Part shown: one piece after another, positions 27,050-36,094 of the stretch
Position numbering within the stretch: position 1 is the stretch's first letter
Layout: each line of letters starts with the position of its first letter
Assembly: GCA_964586835.1 (NCBI GenBank)
Contig: CAZPIC010000005.1
Location: 40,079-104,078 of the forward strand
Direction: 5' to 3'
Source: CAZLYF01 sp964586835
GTDB lineage: Bacteria > Bacillota > Clostridia > Christensenellales > Aristaeellaceae
DNA length: 64,000 nucleotides
Translations under genes and position numbers: made by a program
The notes under the pieces: generated by a model
What the model was told of the DNA's origin: nothing
Databases searched by the model: none
Seen by the model: only the letters and a program-made list of their open reading frames with translations

Positions 27050-28261
27050 ATGCAAGACATAAAACTCAAGCGTCTGGACCACCTGTCACGAGGAGTGAAT
27101 ATTGACTTCCTGAATGTGAAAACGGCGCGGGGTGTAGCAGCGTTCCATGCCGGGTTCCCCGAGTATGCCCCTACCCCTCTTGTGGCTCTCAAGCGCCTCG
27201 CGGCGCATCTTGGGGTGGCGGGCGTCTATGTGAAGGACGAGTCCAAGCGCTTTGGGCTTAACGCCTTTAAGGCATTGGGGGCGAGCTATGCCATTGGAAA
27301 AATCGTGGAGGAGAGGCTGGGCACGGGCCTCAGCGAGCTGTCTTTTCAGCGTCTGAACTCAGATGAGGTGCGAGCACGGCTGGGTGACATGACCTTCGTA
27401 ACCGCTACGGACGGGAACCACGGACGCGGAGTGGCGTGGACAGCCCGGCAGCTCAGGCAGAATAGCGTTGTGTACATGCCACGCGGAAGCGCTCAGGAGC
27501 GGGCGGACCGCATTGCCGCTGAAGGCGCGAAGGTGCACATTCTGGATGCCAATTATGATGAGGCCGTACGCTTAGCGAATTCTCTGGCACGGGAGAAGGG
27601 CTACGTGCTGGTACAGGACACCGCCTGGGAGGGCTATGAAGAGATTCCACGCTTTATTATGCAGGGATACTTGACCTTGGCCCACGAGGCAGTCGAGGAG
27701 CTGGATTTCTTCAATTCGCGCCCCACCCATGTGTTTGTGCAGGCGGGCGTGGGTTCCTTGGCGGCAGCGGTGACGGGTTACTTCACAAACCGCTGGCAGG
27801 GCGAGCAGACGCCCTCCTTCACCGTGGTGGAACCTTCCGCCGTTGACTGTATCTACCGTTCGGCGACACAGGGGCAGCGCGTGTGCATTGGCGGGGCATA
27901 CCATACGCTGATGGCAGGTCTTTCCTGCGGGGAACCCAACACGCTGGGGCTTCAAATACTGCTGGACCATGCGGAAAACTACCTGTCCATCCCTGAAGAG
28001 GTGGCGGCCTTTGGCATGCGTGTGCTGGGAAACCCTTTGGGGGAGGACGCGCGGGTGGTCTCTGGCGAGAGTGGCGCGGCGCCTGTTGGGGCAGCTGTGA
28101 AGATCTTAACGGAACCCGGGTACGGGGAGCTCCGGCGGGGGCTTGGGCTTGATAAGTACTCCGTGCTGCTGTTCATCAGCACGGAAGGGGATACCGACTG
28201 GAAGGGATACCGGAGTGTTGTTTGGGACGGCGCGTACCCGAGCGCTGAACAGGGTCTGTAA
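27050..28261 (+). CDS. dpaL: Diaminopropionate ammonia-lyase
   Basis: A 403-residue fold-type II PLP enzyme that converts 2,3-diaminopropionate to pyruvate and two ammonia. The PLP Lys lies in RFGLNAFKALGASYA; VTATDGNHGRGVAWTA is the substrate-binding turn; VQDTAWEGYEEIPRFIMQGY is characteristic of DpaL (YgeX) and absent from threonine dehydratases. VQAGVGSLAAAV carries the phosphate-binding glycine loop. ATG 27050 follows GGGAGGG. It is followed after 37 bases by a DUF436 gene and then a YggS-type PLP protein, so the three are probably co-transcribed. In other bacteria dpaL often accompanies purine or amino-acid fermentation genes. Confidence 0.92.
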   Translation: MQDIKLKRLDHLSRGVNIDFLNVKTARGVAAFHAGFPEYAPTPLVALKRLAAHLGVAGVYVKDESKRFGLNAFKALGASYAIGKIVEERLGTGLSELSFQRLNSDEVRARLGDMTFVTATDGNHGRGVAWTARQLRQNSVVYMPRGSAQERADRIAAEGAKVHILDANYDEAVRLANSLAREKGYVLVQDTAWEGYEEIPRFIMQGYLTLAHEAVEELDFFNSRPTHVFVQAGVGSLAAAVTGYFTNRWQGEQTPSFTVVEPSAVDCIYRSATQGQRVCIGGAYHTLMAGLSCGEPNTLGLQILLDHAENYLSIPEEVAAFGMRVLGNPLGEDARVVSGESGAAPVGAAVKILTEPGYGELRRGLGLDKYSVLLFISTEGDTDWKGYRSVVWDGAYPSAEQGL

Positions 28262-28298
28262 AAAGGGCGAAGCAGAACTTCCGAAAGGGTTGAGGGAT

Positions 28299-28844
28299 AT
28301 GTTTAATGAGGTGGTGCAGCAGGCACATCAGGCCATGAAGGAACTGCTTGAGCAGGCCGGCCTGAAGCCCGGCAGCCTGATGGTGGTCGGCTGCTCGTCC
28401 AGTGAAATTGTGGGAAAACGAATCGGGAAAGGGTCCAACATAGAGGCAGCAGAAGCCCTTTGCTCGGGCATCTGGCCCTTGCTGAAACAAAATGGCATCA
28501 CCCTGGCAGCCCAATGCTGCGAGCATCTAAACCGTGCCCTGGTTGTAAGCAGGGACGTGGCTGAAGCCCGCGGATATGAGGTGGTAAATGCCGTGCCCAG
28601 CCCGGAGGCCGGAGGAAGCTTTGCCACGGTGGTCTACCGCGGGTTTCGGGACCCGGTCTTGGTGGGCCAGGTCCTGGCGGAGGCAGGGATGGACATTGGG
28701 GGCACGCTGATCGGGATGCATCTGCGCCAGGTGGCGGTCCCGGTACGCCTGAGTCTGGATATGATCGGCCAAGCTCATATACTCTGTGCGAGAACCCGAC
28801 CCAAATACATTGGTGGCCAGAGGACGACTTATCTGGAGATGTAG
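28299..28844 (+). CDS. YwlG/DUF436 family protein (TIGR01440)
   Basis: A 181-residue protein matching the YwlG family: VVGCSSSEIVGKRIGKGSN near residue 30, AAQCCEHLNRALVVSRD, VPSPEAGGSFATVVYRGF and IGMHLRQVAVPVR at conserved places. The function is not established; members are conserved across Bacillota. ATG 28299 has AAAGGG about 9 bases upstream and gives the usual family length; the open frame extends into the dpaL end but that part is not conserved. Only one base separates its stop from the next gene's ATG. Confidence 0.9.
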   Translation: MFNEVVQQAHQAMKELLEQAGLKPGSLMVVGCSSSEIVGKRIGKGSNIEAAEALCSGIWPLLKQNGITLAAQCCEHLNRALVVSRDVAEARGYEVVNAVPSPEAGGSFATVVYRGFRDPVLVGQVLAEAGMDIGGTLIGMHLRQVAVPVRLSLDMIGQAHILCARTRPKYIGGQRTTYLEM

Positions 28845-28845
28845 A

Positions 28846-29556
28846 ATGAGTGATCAACAGGACAGGCAGGGGATGGCAGACCGGGTAGCGGAGATCCGCC
28901 ATAGGATGGTGCGAGCAGCCCGTGCGGCCGGCAGACACCCGCAGGAAGTGCAGCTCTGCGCTGTCTGCAAAGGGCGGACCGGTGAGGAGATCCGGCTTAG
29001 CGCAGCGCTTGCGGTAGATGCCTTTGGCGAGAACCGGGTACAGGAACTCCTGGCTCATGACGAAGCAGGCGTATTTGAAAAGAAGCCCTGTCACTTCATC
29101 GGCCACCTTCAGACCAACAAGGTTGCAAGGACAGTGGGCCGGATTGCCCTCATCCAGAGCGTAGACAGCCAGCGCCTTTTAGAGACCATCCAGGCGGAAG
29201 CCAGGCGTCGGCACCTGGTGCAGGAAATTCTGGTCCAAGTGAACCTGGCTGCGGAAAAGAGCAAGACCGGCCTTGCGAAAGAAGACCTGCCCTGGCTTCT
29301 TGACACCGCGGGCGAGATGCCCGAAATCCGTGTCAGGGGCCTGATGGCCATCCCGCCCGCTTTTGACAACAGCCCGGAGAGTCGACGCTGGTACGCTAGG
29401 CTAAGAGAGATGCTGGAGGGCGTTCAGGACCGCAGGGGTGCGGGCATGCCCCTTGATATTCTCAGCATGGGAATGACAGACAGCTATGAAGCTGCCATCT
29501 TGGAGGGTGCTACCCTGATCCGCATCGGTACGGCCATCTATGGACCGAGGCGCTGA
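28846..29556 (+). CDS. YggS/PLPBP family pyridoxal-phosphate homeostasis protein
   Basis: A 236-residue single-domain PLP-binding TIM-barrel protein. The PLP Lys is in LCAVCKGR (usually LVAVSKT), and the family phrases FGENRVQEL, HFIGHLQTNK, LVQVNLAAEKSKTGL, RVRGLMAIPP and LSMGMTDSYEAAILEGATLIRIGTAIYG... are present. Family members regulate intracellular PLP and amino/keto-acid balance. Location next to a PLP-dependent lyase fits such a role. ATG 28846 begins one base after the DUF436 stop; an in-frame extension upstream is unlikely. After the stop, 29557-30159 (about 600 bases) holds no gene that I recognise. Confidence 0.92.
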   Translation: MSDQQDRQGMADRVAEIRHRMVRAARAAGRHPQEVQLCAVCKGRTGEEIRLSAALAVDAFGENRVQELLAHDEAGVFEKKPCHFIGHLQTNKVARTVGRIALIQSVDSQRLLETIQAEARRRHLVQEILVQVNLAAEKSKTGLAKEDLPWLLDTAGEMPEIRVRGLMAIPPAFDNSPESRRWYARLREMLEGVQDRRGAGMPLDILSMGMTDSYEAAILEGATLIRIGTAIYGPRR

Positions 29557-30159
29557 AACAGCCTGCTTTTTCCAGTGGCGCCCGGCCTCACGCCCTCAGG
29601 ACCAAGTGGGCTGTAAGGAAAATAGCCTGATGATCGGGAACTGCGCCTCCGTCGCTGTTAAGAGCGCTGTTCTTAGGGAGGGTATCAGCGTGGGCACCAC
29701 ACAGGGGAGGAAGACACTTTCTCATACATCGATGAATTCAGCCTCTGGCGCCTCGCCTGTGGACCAGGAGCCGCTTGTAAGCCCGTCGATCTCCTGGACG
29801 CACTAGCCGCTCAAGTCTCCGGGCGAAAATCAAGTGGATCTTCCTTCCCGCCAGGGGGCATTTCCGGTGGAGGGAGCAGATCGGGTCGGAGCCCTTTGAT
29901 GGGATGAAGCTGAGCTACGGAGAGAGGCTTTTCTGGAAGGTATCCTCAGCCTGTGCAACAAGAGCTCCCGCAATGCCGCTGAACACCATGGCCCCGAATA
30001 GGTGGCAGGAGAGCGGCGGATTAAACGAACCAAGCTCACAGAATGCATATGCATGTCTGCAGGGGGCGAACAGGACAGCACCCCCAAATGGACCGCGCAG
30101 GCTTGTAGGGATCTGATGCAAACAGACGAAAGCTGCTGCGCCGGGACCGCCTGGGAACT

Positions 30160-31218
30160 TCAGAACGCTTCAGTCTTCTTCACTGGTACAGACTGGCCAT
30201 AGCCCCGCTTCCCGTCGCTGTTGCCCAAGAGGCGGAAGGCCTCTTTGCAGGCGTGGAAGTTGGTATCCGTCATGCCCATGCAGCCGTAATCTTCCGTATA
30301 GCCTATGAAGCCGCCCTCTGGTATACCCAGGAGGGTATATAGCCTGGCAGCCTCACCGAGGATGTCCTCTCGAGAGCCTGAGATGGAGGTGGTCTGGTAG
30401 CTGAGGGGAACCAGGAAGGCTTGCTTGCCACGGAGCGCCGCGCCGACTTTTTCGATGTCCACCGCGTTGGGTTGGGCAATGTTGATGACATCGACCCCTG
30501 CATCATGCAGAAGCGGGATGATGTCCGTGAAGTCGCCGCAGCTGTGAAACCAGAGCTGCATACCGTGGGCGTGACAGCAGTCTGCCAGTTCGCGGTACAA
30601 CGGCATGAAGAGCTCTTTCCACATTCCCGGAGAGATGATCAGGCCCCGCTGAGCGCCCCAGTCGTCTCCCAGGTGGTAACCGTCAAAGCCCGCTGCGGCG
30701 CATGCGCAGATGAGGCGCCTTTCCCAATCGAAAACACCCTTGAGCAACTTGAGCGCGCGGGGATCTCGAAGGGCAAAGTCCATCATGGCGTTCTCGAAGC
30801 CCCGAAGGAAGCTGTAGGTGGTGAAGCCGTTGATCACAGCCATGCCCAGGCGATAATACCCCTCTGAACCCCCCATCCACTCTTTTAGGTTTGCAAAGCG
30901 CCGATCCGGATCTATAGGCGGGAATCGGTAGCTGACGGCATCGTCCAGGTCTTCCACAATCGCCTGGACAGGCTGGCCCATCGTACCGTCCTGGAGGTCG
31001 CGCCATAGGTAACCCCACTCGCTCCTGTTGCCATCTCGCCAATGGCTGCCGCTCCCTGCGTCCTCCCAGAGGCGCAGGTCGAATCTGAGCACGTCGCCCT
31101 CCGTCTCATCACGGTTAATGTTCCAGACAGGGACACGGTCGGGACTGCAAAAGCGGATGGCACGCAGGACGCGTTCACGGTGTGGCTTGCGTGCGGCGTG
31201 GGAAGAGGTACCTGTCAT
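30160..31218 (-). CDS. Uroporphyrinogen decarboxylase-like (URO-D/MtaA-type) protein
   Basis: A 352-residue TIM-barrel protein of the UroD superfamily. RERVLRAIRFCSPDRVPVW at the N-terminus, DGYHLGDDWGAQRGLIISPGMWKELFMPLYREL in the middle and LWFHSCGDFTDIIPLLHDAGVDVINIAQPN near the C-terminus are typical of the methylcobamide:CoM methyltransferase-like and uncharacterised URO-D proteins of anaerobes. The HSCG motif could bind zinc, as in MtaA/MtbA. Start 31218 follows AAGGA by 7 bases. The next gene upstream on the same strand is a ROK kinase 51 bases away, so they may form an operon, perhaps for glycan or glycoside use. True heme synthesis is unlikely. Confidence 0.85.
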   Translation of the reverse strand: MTGTSSHAARKPHRERVLRAIRFCSPDRVPVWNINRDETEGDVLRFDLRLWEDAGSGSHWRDGNRSEWGYLWRDLQDGTMGQPVQAIVEDLDDAVSYRFPPIDPDRRFANLKEWMGGSEGYYRLGMAVINGFTTYSFLRGFENAMMDFALRDPRALKLLKGVFDWERRLICACAAAGFDGYHLGDDWGAQRGLIISPGMWKELFMPLYRELADCCHAHGMQLWFHSCGDFTDIIPLLHDAGVDVINIAQPNAVDIEKVGAALRGKQAFLVPLSYQTTSISGSREDILGEAARLYTLLGIPEGGFIGYTEDYGCMGMTDTNFHACKEAFRLLGNSDGKRGYGQSVPVKKTEAF

Positions 31219-31269
31219 AAGGCATCCTTTCTCTGGAACGCTGAACACAACACAGTCGCATAAATGCTT

Positions 31270-32232
31270 TTATGAGTCGTTCAGGCAGGGTGCCGATGGC
31301 ACTTGCTGACGAGCGTGGCGTGTAAAGGCGACAGCTACCGCGCCCAGCAGGCCGCCATCGTTTCCAAGGGGAGAAGGTTCAATGCTGAGATGCGTGTTGG
31401 CTCCACGGTAGATCCGTCCCAGAACCGTCTCCCACAGCGACGCCTCAAACAACGGAAAAGACAGGGAAACGCCTCCGCCCAGGATAACCTTGCGCGGGTT
31501 TAAGAGATTGCAGGCCATCGCGATCACCCGCCCCAGATACTGCCCTTCCAGCCTGTAAACTTCAAGCGCTTCAGGCTCGCCCTCCCGAGCCCTGTCGGCG
31601 ATGATCTTTGCGTCCGGCCAGTCTCCGCTCTCCAGCGGACTGCCTCCCCGTTCGCGGTAGTTGAGGGCCAGTCCGCGTCCCGAGGCATGCTTCTCCAGGC
31701 AGCCGGAGGAGCCACAGTTGCAGGGCCTGCCTCCCTCTGAGACAATGCAGTGGCCGAACTCTCCGGCATTGCCCCCTGAACCGCGATAGATCCTGCCGCC
31801 AAGAAACAAGGCCCCACCCACCCCGGTGGACACGGTAAGATACAAAAAATCGCCCACTCCCTGGCCGGCACCGTAAAGGCTTTCCGCCAGCGCGCAGGCC
31901 GTCGCATCGTTATCGGCGTACGCGGGGAGAGAAAAGGCATTCTGCAGCAAGGAGACCAAAGGGACATCGCGGATGCCGGAAAAGCTGGATTCGATCCAGA
32001 GACCCTTTTCCGCGTCCGCAAGGCCGGGGATCGTGGCGCCGATCACCGAAGGCGGATGGGGCGCCTGGCGCATCATCTCTTTTGCCCGGAGGAGGACCTC
32101 GTTGACCACGCTCTGTGCGTCCAGCCGTGGCCAGGGATAACGCCTTCTTTGAAGCACGGTCCCGTCCTCTTTGACCAAGCCCACAATGACCTTGGATCCG
32201 CCGATATCAATGGCAAGGCATAAAGGTTCCAT
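31270..32232 (-). CDS. ROK family kinase or regulator-like protein
   Basis: A 320-residue sugar-kinase-fold protein with phosphate-binding AIDIGGSKVIVGLV, catalytic-region ADNDATACALAE, adenosine motif TGVGGALFLGGRIYRG, and the ROK zinc motif CNCGSSGCLE with the preceding GEFGH. There is no N-terminal HTH, so it is more likely a glucokinase/N-acetylhexosamine-type kinase than a NagC-type repressor. Start 32232 follows AAGGATGG. It lies upstream of the URO-D-like gene on the same strand. Confidence 0.9.
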   Translation of the reverse strand: MEPLCLAIDIGGSKVIVGLVKEDGTVLQRRRYPWPRLDAQSVVNEVLLRAKEMMRQAPHPPSVIGATIPGLADAEKGLWIESSFSGIRDVPLVSLLQNAFSLPAYADNDATACALAESLYGAGQGVGDFLYLTVSTGVGGALFLGGRIYRGSGGNAGEFGHCIVSEGGRPCNCGSSGCLEKHASGRGLALNYRERGGSPLESGDWPDAKIIADRAREGEPEALEVYRLEGQYLGRVIAMACNLLNPRKVILGGGVSLSFPLFEASLWETVLGRIYRGANTHLSIEPSPLGNDGGLLGAVAVAFTRHARQQVPSAPCLNDS

Positions 32233-32370
32233 CGCTTACCATCCTTCTGATGCTGTGCGCTGTAAAGCGCAGCTTGGTCCATAGGGTGAAGAAGCCTGCC
32301 TCAGCAAAGCCGGGGGGCCGGGGAAGGGGGGATGTGTGCGGCGTTGGGGCAGAAAGGTCTGACCCTGCAG

Positions 32371-32697
32371 TCAGGACCGTGTGAGCGCCACGCCATCCAG
32401 CGTCAGCTTATCGCCATCAGTCCTGAACGTCAATGAACGGGCGCCGCTGCCGATGCTCTCCAGGACGCGGGGGTCCGTTGTCTTCAGGCTCACCCTGTCG
32501 CCGTGTATGTCGTAGAAGCCTTCGGTGGAGATCCCCATCGCGCTAGCCGTGAGCGAACCGTCTTTTCTGAAGATGAGCGTCAGGACACGCACTCCGAAAG
32601 CGGACAGAATCCAGGAGCCCAGGAGTGGGTTGGGGCTACCTGAGCGCTGGGCATGCCCAGGCATTCTGTCAAGAGGGCTCTTCCTGTCGCGGTCCAC
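32371..32697 (-). CDS. Small beta-rich (lipocalin-like) protein
   Basis: A 108-residue protein with no signal peptide. Its latter part is LLGSWILS...LTLIFRKDGSLTASA...YDIHGDRVSLKTTDPRV...LTFRTDGDKLTLDG, the repetitive strand pattern of lipocalin-like/DUF5640-type domains (LxGtW ... F.kDGt ... y.idGdkLtl). GTG 32697 was chosen because GAAGGGAGG lies 6 bases upstream and a consensus promoter sits 65 bases further up. Longer in-frame extensions run past that promoter and are rejected. Function unknown. Confidence 0.72.
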   Translation of the reverse strand: MDRDRKSPLDRMPGHAQRSGSPNPLLGSWILSAFGVRVLTLIFRKDGSLTASAMGISTEGFYDIHGDRVSLKTTDPRVLESIGSGARSLTFRTDGDKLTLDGVALTRS

Positions 32698-32761
32698 GAG
32701 GAACCTCCCTTCAACCCGTCTCCAAGGGCTGTCGCTCTGCCAAGCGCTTGGAATCGCGTTC

Positions 32762-32790
32762 AATATAAGACGGTGCGGACCGGGTGTCAA
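32762..32790 (-). promoter_or_regulatory. Consensus promoter for the small lipocalin-like gene
   Basis: On the minus strand TTGACA (complement of 32785-32790) and TATATT (complement of 32762-32767) are 17 bp apart. It lies back to back with the plus-strand promoter at 32814. Confidence 0.78.
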
Positions 32791-32813
32791 ACGAGCGCAA
32801 AGCGAGGAAGTGC

Positions 32814-32841
32814 TTGACACGGGCAGCGGACGATGTATGAT
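32814..32841 (+). promoter_or_regulatory. Promoter of the aldehyde:ferredoxin oxidoreductase gene
   Basis: TTGACA (32814-32819) and TATGAT (32836-32841) are 16 bp apart, about 70 bases before ATG 32918. The two divergent -35 boxes are only 23 bp apart, so one regulator could affect both. Confidence 0.75.
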
Positions 32842-32917
32842 CGGTTCAGAATCATGATGATTTCGCTGGGTTTTGCGGTGCGACGCAACAGCCTGGCGAT
32901 GTCGTGCGGAGGAAAAC

Positions 32918-34789
32918 ATGGGGCTTGGATACCATGGGAGGATCCTGCTTGTCGACCTTGCGACGGGGACATCGAAGGTGGAGGTCCCAGACGACAAGTT
33001 TTATCGACACTGCAACGGCAACGGAGTGATGGGCGCCTGCTTTCTGCTGAGGCTTACAAAAGCCGGTGTTCATCCTTATGCCCCTGAAAATCCCCTGATG
33101 TTCCTGTCAGGAGCGCTCAACGGCTATGAAGCGCCCGGTTTAGCCCGCTATACTGTGATGGGTAAATCACCGTTGACAGGCGGAATCGGAGAGGCACGCT
33201 GCGAGGGTCCCTTTGCGGTGGCGTTAAAGAAGTCGGGTTACGACGGCATCGTCATTCAGGGAAGGTGCCGCGAGCCCTCAGCCCTCTTTGTGGAGGACGG
33301 TGCGGTCACGCTTCGCCCCGTTCAAAAACTGTGGGGGAGGAAGGTATCCGAAACCATGGACTGGCTGGAGGCCATCGATGCAGAGTCAAGCTGCGCCGTG
33401 ATCGGCCCCGCAGGGGAGAAGCAGGTACGATTTGCCACGATAGTCAGTGATCGGTGTCACCAGGCGGCCCGGGCAGGGCTGGGAGCTGTGATGGGATCGA
33501 AACGCCTTAAGGCTGTGGTCTTAAGGGGAGGGACGCTTCCTGCTGTCGCTGATCCTGCAAGGCTTGAAGCCATCAGCCGTAACTTTGAAAAGAAGATGCA
33601 CGGGAACGCCCTTTCTATGTGGCAGAAGGACCGCCCCGGCTTTGGCGTATGGATCCATACCCACGGAATCGATGCCTCCGTCTGCGTGAATAATTACCGC
33701 ACTGCAACCTGTGACTATCTGGATCGTTTCAAGCCGGAAGGCTTTGATCCATATTACCGTGGGGTTGCAGGTTGCCCCGCTTGTCCCAACGACTGCATCA
33801 AGCGCTATGCCCTGAGAGAAAGCGACGCCGCAGCCGGTGGTCTGCACCAGGAGATCCTGGGTGCCTTTGGGCCAAACGTTGGCAATGACAGCGTGGAAAC
33901 CCTGCTGCGTGTGAACGTGTTGTGCAACGAATACGGGATGGATCCGGATTCTTTGGGCTATACGGTGTCGTTTGCCCAGGAAGCAGCAACAGAAGGGCTC
34001 CTGGACCCGCAGGGGCTGGATCTCTCCTTCAGCCCGGGCTCAGATGCCCTAAGGCTGGCGGAGATGATCGCGAAGCGGGAAGCGCTCGGAGATCTGCTGG
34101 CAGAGGGCAGCGCGGCTGCAGCAAAAAGCCTGGGAGCAGGGGCGCAACGTTTCGCGCTGACCGTCAAGGGTTGCGAGATGGTCCCCTTTGAGCCCAGGAC
34201 GCAGACGAACCTGGCGCTCGGCTATGCTGTGGGCCCGACAGGGCCCCGCTATGAAATCTGTGAACACGATTGGGACTTCGATACGCGGGTGGGCTGGGAT
34301 CACACGCTGGACCAGTGCAGGACGCTGGGCATCCTGGACAGGATCCCGATGGAATACCTGGGCCGTGACAAGGTGCGCAACTTCAAGGCTCTCAATACAC
34401 TCTGGTCCGCGGTGGACGCGTTGGGCGTGTGCATCTTTGCCGCAGCACCCACCCGGGTGTTAAGCCTGAATACGATCACGGATATGCTTTCAGCGGTGAC
34501 GGGCTGGAAGACCTCCGCCTGGGAGGTCATGCGCCTGGGCGAACTGCGAAACCACCTGTTCCGGCTGTACAACTGCAGGGAGGGGCTGGGCCCGGAACAG
34601 GACATGCTGCCCGATCGCTTTTTCACGGAGCCTGTTGACAGCGGCGCGCACCGTGGGGTCGTCCTTGACCGTGCGGAGTTTGAGGACTGCGTTCAGACCT
34701 ATTACTGCATGATGGGCTGGGACAGAAACGGGGTGCCTACGGAGGGAACCCTGCTTGATTATGGCATAGACATCGCAAGCAGCGCGTAA
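32918..34789 (+). CDS. Aldehyde:ferredoxin oxidoreductase family protein
   Basis: A 623-residue enzyme of the tungsten-bispterin AOR family, which oxidises aldehydes to acids with ferredoxin. Seen motifs are MGLGYHGRILLVDL at the N-terminus, ARYTVMGKSPLTGGIGEARCEGPFA, the pterin-region RAGLGAVMGSKRLKAVV, the 4Fe-4S ligands CPACPNDC with a fourth Cys in VLCNEYGMDPDSLG, and PTGPRYEICEHDWDFD near the C-terminus. ATG 32918 follows GCGGAGGA and gives family-typical length. It has its own promoter. An anaerobic, ferredoxin-linked lifestyle follows; the aldehyde is not known. Confidence 0.92.
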   Translation: MGLGYHGRILLVDLATGTSKVEVPDDKFYRHCNGNGVMGACFLLRLTKAGVHPYAPENPLMFLSGALNGYEAPGLARYTVMGKSPLTGGIGEARCEGPFAVALKKSGYDGIVIQGRCREPSALFVEDGAVTLRPVQKLWGRKVSETMDWLEAIDAESSCAVIGPAGEKQVRFATIVSDRCHQAARAGLGAVMGSKRLKAVVLRGGTLPAVADPARLEAISRNFEKKMHGNALSMWQKDRPGFGVWIHTHGIDASVCVNNYRTATCDYLDRFKPEGFDPYYRGVAGCPACPNDCIKRYALRESDAAAGGLHQEILGAFGPNVGNDSVETLLRVNVLCNEYGMDPDSLGYTVSFAQEAATEGLLDPQGLDLSFSPGSDALRLAEMIAKREALGDLLAEGSAAAAKSLGAGAQRFALTVKGCEMVPFEPRTQTNLALGYAVGPTGPRYEICEHDWDFDTRVGWDHTLDQCRTLGILDRIPMEYLGRDKVRNFKALNTLWSAVDALGVCIFAAAPTRVLSLNTITDMLSAVTGWKTSAWEVMRLGELRNHLFRLYNCREGLGPEQDMLPDRFFTEPVDSGAHRGVVLDRAEFEDCVQTYYCMMGWDRNGVPTEGTLLDYGIDIASSA

Positions 34790-34909
34790 AGGCCGGTCTG
34801 TTTTGATAGACTTTAAATGGCGCAAGGGCCCCGCGGCCACAGAGGTCCGGCCTCTCCTCGTGCTAGAAGCTTTTGTATTGTGCAGGGCACTGTTTTCACA
34901 GGCTTTTTT

Positions 34910-34930
34910 AAAGGCGGAGCAGCCGCCTTT
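34910..34930. terminator. Hairpin between the convergent AOR and capA-type genes
   Basis: AAAGGCGG (34910-34917) pairs with CCGCCTTT (34923-34930) around a 5-base loop, with a T-run just before it on the plus strand. It probably ends one or both convergent transcripts. Confidence 0.5.
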
Positions 34931-34960
34931 GCGCCCAAGGCGCAGCAATGCAGGCGCAGT

Positions 34961-36094
34961 CTATAAGGCCGCGCCACCGCTTTCTGAGAGGGCGGGGATG
35001 GGAAAGGGCGTGTCTCGCCGAACCCTGTCGAGCGCCGTTTCCCCCTCTGTGCCGGACAGGAGGACGGGGCGAAAGCTGTTCCCTGCCCTGGACCCTGTGT
35101 AGCGCAGGGGGTATAGCTCGACTTGCAGGCCTTCCATCCGTTTGCCGCGGAGCGTGAAGACAAGGCGCGCGGCGATGGCCTCCGTCCGGGCAGGAGCATG
35201 GTTGCCCCCAAACACGCAATTTCCAAGGCTGTAGAAGATATAGCGGTCTTGATAGAACTCGATGCCCTGGGGTACATGGGGATGGTGGCCAGCTACGGCA
35301 TCTGCTCCCGCGTCGATCAGGAAACGCGCAGCCGTCTCCTGGCTGGCGTTGTGCTGGGCTTCATATTCCCTGCCTGCGTGGAGCGAGGCGATGACAAGGT
35401 CACAGCCCGCCTTGCGCAGGAGGGAGATCTGCTCTGCCGCCTGTTTGGATTTCGCTTCTGTCAGGCTACCGCCCATACCCATCAGGCCGATCTTTACATT
35501 CGCTGTCCGGTACACGCACATCCACCCGCTGCCTGCGTACGCAACCCCTTCGCCTCCAAGGGCCCTGAGGGTGGCTTCCCTGCCCGGAGCGCCGTAATCG
35601 TCGAAGTGGTTGTTGGAGAGGTTGACCGCTTCTACGCTTCCCAAGGACAAGATCTCCGCGAAGGAAGAAGGCCCACGAAAGGCAAAGGCCTTCTTAGTGT
35701 TTCTACCTTCTGCGCTGTCGGAAAGCACACCTTCCAGGTTGACGAGGCTTAGATCATCCTCGGAAAACAGGGGGAGCAGGCCGGAAAACGGGTAGGCCAT
35801 GCCTTGACGGAGCACTGTGCGCACAAAGCCCCCGGCTTGTCTGTGAGCGGACTCTGTGCCGCCCAGCGTGCAGTCCCCTGCCAGGGTCACTGTGACGGTT
35901 TGAAGCTCTGCTGCATCGGGGCAGACAACAAAATCGTCTACGAAGACAGGGAGGGGATCGCCCGCCCTGAAAACGGCGTGCTCTGCTCGGGCTGCAACAG
36001 CTCGGGCTGCAACAGCTCCGACTGCAAAGGCAAGAACCATCAGGAGGATGCTTCTGGCCGCGCGACACTTTGGACGATGGACAGCGTCATTCAT
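34961..36094 (-). CDS. capA: CapA/PgsA family protein (poly-gamma-glutamate system type)
   Basis: A 377-residue protein with an N-terminal membrane anchor (SILLMVLAFAVGAVAARAVAA) and a calcineurin-like extracellular domain. Family phrases are VTLAGDCTLGG, DLSLVNLEGVLSD, VEAVNLSNNHFDDYG, KIGLMGMGG, CDLVIASLHAGREYE, GADAVAGHHPHVPQGIE and YIFYSLGNCVFGG, which carry the metal-binding Asp/His/Asn residues. CapA/PgsA proteins act with PgsB and PgsC in polymer export or release. Here it is 25 kb from pgsB-pgsC-pgsW and appears monocistronic. The Ala/Arg/Val repeats after the anchor are unusual. Ribosome-binding site is weak. Confidence 0.9.
   Translation of the reverse strand: MNDAVHRPKCRAARSILLMVLAFAVGAVAARAVAARAEHAVFRAGDPLPVFVDDFVVCPDAAELQTVTVTLAGDCTLGGTESAHRQAGGFVRTVLRQGMAYPFSGLLPLFSEDDLSLVNLEGVLSDSAEGRNTKKAFAFRGPSSFAEILSLGSVEAVNLSNNHFDDYGAPGREATLRALGGEGVAYAGSGWMCVYRTANVKIGLMGMGGSLTEAKSKQAAEQISLLRKAGCDLVIASLHAGREYEAQHNASQETAARFLIDAGADAVAGHHPHVPQGIEFYQDRYIFYSLGNCVFGGNHAPARTEAIAARLVFTLRGKRMEGLQVELYPLRYTGSRAGNSFRPVLLSGTEGETALDRVRRDTPFPIPALSESGGAAL

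Noticed and set aside
29557..30159. Possible gene or pseudogene between yggS-type and URO-D-like genes
   Set aside because: Translations in all frames gave no recognisable motif; frames are short and interrupted.
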